Part shown: one piece after another, positions 6,203-9,097 of the stretch | Layout: every line of letters begins with the position of its first letter | Position numbering within the stretch: position 1 is the first letter of the stretch | From: Kuafuiihalomonas phototrophica | Lineage (GTDB): Bacteria; Myxococcota; Kuafuiibacteriia; Kuafuiibacteriales; Kuafuiibacteriaceae | Assembly: GCA_031800475.1 (NCBI GenBank) | Contig: DAPKRQ010000250.1 | Span: 1-9,097 of the forward strand | DNA length: 9,097 nucleotides | Direction of reading: 5' to 3' | Notes under the pieces: model-generated | The model's database searches: none | The model's input: the letters and a program-made list of their open reading frames with translations, nothing else | Told to the model about the DNA's origin: nothing | Translations under genes and position numbers: made by a program

Positions 6203-7543
6203 TGCGGGAGTGTCGCCTGAACAACCCCGAATTCCATCTCGAGCGGCTCGGCGGGACTCGGACCAGCGAGCGAGGGCCCGCCGAGCGGCCCGGATCGTGG
6301 TCGGGTCCGCGCCCCCCACCCCGGTGACCGCCAGACGCCGCAGATCGAACAGACGTGTCACGGCGCGCCGCACATCGCCGGACTCCACGGCCAGAACCCG
6401 TTGCAGTCGCTCGCGCGGGGTTTCCTCGTGCCCGAACAAGGACGCCACGCCGAACCAACCGGTCAGCTCGCTGGGGGAGTCGAACATGAATTCGAAGCTG
6501 CTGCGGTAGCGCTCCTGCACGCGACGGATCTCTTCGGTCGAAAACTCTCGCCGGACCACGTCGCTCACGAGGGTTCCGAGCGCTTCGACCGCCCGGGGCA
6601 ATCGGTCGTTTTCGACCGCGAGCTCGATGTCGAACAGCCCCACGTCCGAATAGCTGTCGAGGCTGGCCGACACCTCGTAGGCCAGTCCCAAGCGGTGGAC
6701 GAGCTCGGTCTGCAGGTGTGCCGACAGACCCCCGTCCAGCCAGCGCCGAAGCCAGACCAAGGCCGGAAAGTCCCGATGGACCTCGGGGACGGTGCGAAAG
6801 CTGAACCGGAGCCTCGTTTGAGGCGAACGATGACGGCGTATCCGCAGCGAAGCGGGCGAATGGGCCACGGGGGGCCGAGGTCCGTCGCTCCGGCGCTGGC
6901 CCGCGGGTAGGGGTCCGAACGCCCGTTCCACCGAGCGCTCCGTCGGCCGGTCGATCCGCCCGGCGATGCACAGGACGCTGTTCGCGCCGGTGTAATGGCG
7001 CCGCCGGTGCCGGTGCAGGGCGTCCCGCGAAAAGTGGGGCAGGTTGCGCCGAAGGCCCTCGATCCGCTGTCCGAGCCGATGGCCGCCGAACAGGTGCTCG
7101 TGGGCCAGGGCGTCGACCTCGATCAGGCGGCCCCGTTCGTCCAGCGCGTCCAGCATCTCCTCGCGGACCACCCGGCGCTCGGTAGTCAGGCCTCGAAGGT
7201 GCGGGGTGCGCATCATCTGGCCCAAGATCTCCAAGGCGGGACGCAGGCCGTCGGGATGCACCGCGGTGGCGTAGCCCGTGTAGTCCCGGGTCGTGAATCC
7301 ATCCAGGCTGCCTCCCAGGTCTTCGATGGCGCCGTTCAGGGCTTGGGTGTCCGGATAGCCGTCGCACCCCCGGAACATCATGTGCTCGAGGAAATGGGAG
7401 ATGCCGTTTTCCTCCGGCCGCTCATGCCGGCTGCCCACCCGCACCAGGTATGCCACGTAGGCGCTGTGAAGGTGAGGCATGTCCAGCACGTGCACCGTGA
7501 GCCCGTTGGGCAGCACCCGCTGACGATGGCCGAAGCCCGACAC
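6128..7543 (-). CDS. M16-family zinc metallopeptidase (processing-peptidase/PqqL-like)
   Basis: The 471-residue product is a single-chain M16 peptidase. It begins with the usual VLPNGLTVHVL strand (10-20) and VRVGSRHE (34-41), followed by the inverted zinc motif HFLEH (50-54), with His50, Glu53 and His54, and a third ligand most likely Glu129 in VVREEMLD. LGGSLDGFTTRDYTGY (76-91) is the conserved follow-on. The second half carries the substrate-binding landmark LVHRLGLAYEV (281-291). Such proteins cleave peptides in a clamshell chamber formed by two M16 units; one unit here implies a homodimer or a partner elsewhere. No signal peptide is visible, so a cytoplasmic location is likely. The start GTG 7543 is inferred from homologous beginnings; the longer ATG start at 7714 would run across the divergent kinase gene. 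The last 75 bp, a Gly/Arg/Ala-rich tail, overlap the convergent synthase gene. Confidence 0.9.
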   Translation of the reverse strand: MSGFGHRQRVLPNGLTVHVLDMPHLHSAYVAYLVRVGSRHERPEENGISHFLEHMMFRGCDGYPDTQALNGAIEDLGGSLDGFTTRDYTGYATAVHPDGLRPALEILGQMMRTPHLRGLTTERRVVREEMLDALDERGRLIEVDALAHEHLFGGHRLGQRIEGLRRNLPHFSRDALHRHRRRHYTGANSVLCIAGRIDRPTERSVERAFGPLPAGQRRSDGPRPPVAHSPASLRIRRHRSPQTRLRFSFRTVPEVHRDFPALVWLRRWLDGGLSAHLQTELVHRLGLAYEVSASLDSYSDVGLFDIELAVENDRLPRAVEALGTLVSDVVRREFSTEEIRRVQERYRSSFEFMFDSPSELTGWFGVASLFGHEETPRERLQRVLAVESGDVRRAVTRLFDLRRLAVTGVGGADPTTIRAARRALARWSESRRAARDGIRGCSGDTPASRTGSVASAPAGRAGQGGRPVRLL

Positions 7544-7658
7544 GGCCGCGGAGGCTAGTCCCCTGCCGGAGCGAAATCTCCAAAAATCGTGGGTCGCGAA
7601 GCGAGCCGAAGCCGGAACGGTGTTTGCGTGTTCTTTCCGTTTGGGCGAGACGAGGCGG
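7544..7658. other. Divergent intergenic region between the peptidase and kinase genes
   Basis: About 115 bp that must contain the upstream signals of both genes. It has the most AT-rich patch near here (7574-7589) and a small hairpin TCGC-GAA-GCGA (7594-7604). I could not recognise a convincing -35/-10 pair on either strand. Confidence 0.4.
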
Positions 7659-9097
7659 GTGCTCCGGTCGGCAGCCAAAGATCTCGGTCGGTTGCGGCGG
7701 ATCACCCGCATCATCGGAAAGTACGGCTACGACGGCTTCGTCCGCCGTGCCCCGGAGCTTCCGCCCGAGGTCGGAAGCCGAGACTTCGAGCCGGAATCCT
7801 CGCCCCCACCGGGCTTGTCCGGAGCCCGCCGATTTCGACTGATGCTCGAGGAGCTGGGTCCCACCTTCATCAAGTTCGGCCAAGTGTTGTCCGCGCGGGC
7901 AGACCTTCTGGCCCCCGCCTACATCGAAGAGTTGGCCCAGCTGCAAGACCACTGCGAGCCGCTCCCGTTTTCGGAGATCGAAAAGGCGTTGCGCATCGCC
8001 CTCGGCCAGGATCCCGGCAACTGCTTCGAGCGCATCGACGAAAGACCCCTCGCGACCGCGTCGATCGCGCAGGTGCATCGGGGGCGATTGCGGAGCGGGC
8101 AGGAGGTCGTCGTCAAGGTTCAGCGTCCGGGGATTCGGGATGAGGTCCGGTCGGACCTGGACATCATGTTTCGTTTGGCGCGAATCCTCGACGCGGTGAT
8201 CGAGGAGTCCCAGCTGGCGGAGCCGGTGGGCCTGGTGCAGGAGTTCGAGCAAGGGCTCTTGCAGGAGCTCAACTTCTCGAACGAGGCAGCGAACATCCGC
8301 GAGTTTCGGCAGCTGCACGCGACCCGTCCGGACATCGTCATCCCGGCGGTTCATGCGGAGTTTTCGACGCCGTCCCTGCTGACGCTCGACTTCCTCGATG
8401 GCGTTCCGTTCAGTCGACTTCCGCCAGACTGCGACAAGCCCGCCATCGCAAAGCGGATCGTGCGCGAGGCTTTCGACGAGCTGTTCACGGACGGCCTGTT
8501 TCACGGAGATCCTCACCCCGGCAACCTGATGCTGCTGCGGGACGGCCGGTACGGCATGCTCGATTTCGGGCTGGTCGGTCGTCTGACGCCCGAGATGCAA
8601 GAGACCTTGGTGGTGTTGACCCTGGCGATCGCCGTTCGGGACGCGGACACGGTCGCCCGCACCCTGCACCGACTGGGACAGTCCGGCCGCCGCGTCGACA
8701 TCGCCAGCGTGCGCCGCGACGTGGCCATGTTGCTCGACCGATATCTGGGCCGCGCGCTCAGGGACCTGGACAGCCAGCACCTTCTGAACGAGCTGCTCGA
8801 TTTGGCCGTGCGCCACGGCATCCGCATCCCGGCGGAGTACGCCCTGCTCGGTCGGGCTGGAGCCACCCTGGAAGGGGTGATCCGCTCGCTGGATCCGGAC
8901 TTGGACGTGGCCGAAGAGGCTCGACCCTTGGCCGAAAAACTTCTTCGGGAACGGGTGGCGCCAGACAACCTGCAGGGCGGCATGTATCGGATGCTTCTGC
9001 AGCTTCAGGGCATGCAGCAGGAAGTGCCGCTTCAGGTGTCCCAGATTCTGTCCGACGTCTCCCAAGGGCGGCTCGGGGTGACCGTGGGCGGGGCCGA
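7659..9097 (+). CDS. UbiB/ABC1/ADCK atypical kinase (C-terminus beyond window)
   Basis: About 479 codons are visible, with the frame open at the right edge. The UbiB hallmarks appear in order: the KxGQ motif in PTFIKFGQVLSARADLL (Lys72-Gln75), the Ala-rich nucleotide loop LATASIAQVH (131-140), the VAIK-like lysine in VVVKVQRPG (Lys153), ELNFSNEAAN, the catalytic loop HGDPHPGNLM (282-291) with Asp284, and the metal-binding DFG (302-304). Family members are membrane-associated ATPases or kinases supporting ubiquinone or menaquinone formation; the usual C-terminal membrane helices would lie past base 9097. The GTG at 7659 is preferred because it gives LRSAAKDLGRLRRI, the usual family beginning; TTG 7641 and GTG 7620 are alternatives, none with a strong ribosome-binding site. 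It is divergent from the M16 gene across about 115 bp. Because the quinone type of the organism is unknown, the exact ortholog is left open. Confidence 0.93.
   Translation, partial: MLRSAAKDLGRLRRITRIIGKYGYDGFVRRAPELPPEVGSRDFEPESSPPPGLSGARRFRLMLEELGPTFIKFGQVLSARADLLAPAYIEELAQLQDHCEPLPFSEIEKALRIALGQDPGNCFERIDERPLATASIAQVHRGRLRSGQEVVVKVQRPGIRDEVRSDLDIMFRLARILDAVIEESQLAEPVGLVQEFEQGLLQELNFSNEAANIREFRQLHATRPDIVIPAVHAEFSTPSLLTLDFLDGVPFSRLPPDCDKPAIAKRIVREAFDELFTDGLFHGDPHPGNLMLLRDGRYGMLDFGLVGRLTPEMQETLVVLTLAIAVRDADTVARTLHRLGQSGRRVDIASVRRDVAMLLDRYLGRALRDLDSQHLLNELLDLAVRHGIRIPAEYALLGRAGATLEGVIRSLDPDLDVAEEARPLAEKLLRERVAPDNLQGGMYRMLLQLQGMQQEVPLQVSQILSDVSQGRLGVTVGGA

Noticed and set aside
4346..6509. Two long plus-strand open frames of about 600-690 codons covering the SIS gene region and beyond.
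   Set aside because: They are Arg/Gly/Pro-rich shadows typical of GC-rich DNA; only the segment from 5444 to 6202 in one of them shows a protein family.
7422..9065. A 547-codon minus-strand open frame opposite the kinase gene.
   Set aside because: The plus-strand frame carries every UbiB motif in order, whereas the minus frame has none and is rich in Gln, His and Arg as expected for an antisense shadow.
1..9097. Mobile element, defence island or CRISPR.
   Set aside because: There is no transposase, integrase, regular spaced repeat, terminal repeat or abrupt change in base composition; the genes look like ordinary chromosomal functions.

Overview
This is a dense stretch of bacterial chromosome. 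It is strongly GC-rich (roughly two thirds G+C by eye), with GC-rich third codon positions and several GTG and TTG starts. The gene families and this base composition would fit a delta-proteobacterial/Myxococcota-like genome, but no rRNA or marker gene is present, so that placement is inference. I see no tRNA, rRNA, CRISPR array, transposase or phage gene. No stretch longer than 300 bases lacks a gene; the largest gaps are 134 bp (4324-4457) and about 115 bp (7544-7658).

Layout, left to right. Minus strand: an RDD-family membrane protein cut by the window edge (<1-460), with an RluA-family pseudouridine synthase just upstream of it (477-1139), probably one operon. Plus strand: a translationally coupled pair of ArsA/GET3-type ATPases (1170-2135 and 2132-3340), starting 30 bp from the divergent synthase. 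Minus strand: a membrane fatty-acid desaturase (3292-4323), preceded by a SIS-type sugar-phosphate-binding protein (4458-5393). Plus strand: a second RluA-type pseudouridine synthase (5444-6202). Minus strand: a solitary M16 zinc peptidase (6128-7543). Plus strand: a UbiB/ABC1/ADCK atypical kinase that runs off the right edge (7659->9097).

The transcription units are short and the strand switches five times among nine genes, so this is not one large operon. Spacing is tight: one 4-bp coupled overlap, two tail-to-tail overlaps of convergent genes (49 and 75 bp), and divergent gaps of 30, 50 and about 115 bp.

Functionally the window mixes tRNA/rRNA modification (two pseudouridine synthases), membrane and lipid functions (RDD, desaturase, UbiB-type kinase), proteolysis (M16), and a paired P-loop ATPase that is the best candidate for something not fully understood. 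I do not see a clearly new multi-gene system. The most informative signals are the asymmetric nucleotide-binding motifs of the ATPase pair, the inverted repeat buried in an overlap of two convergent genes, and the altered motifs of the SIS protein. No gene symbols are assigned, because family membership is clear but orthology is not.
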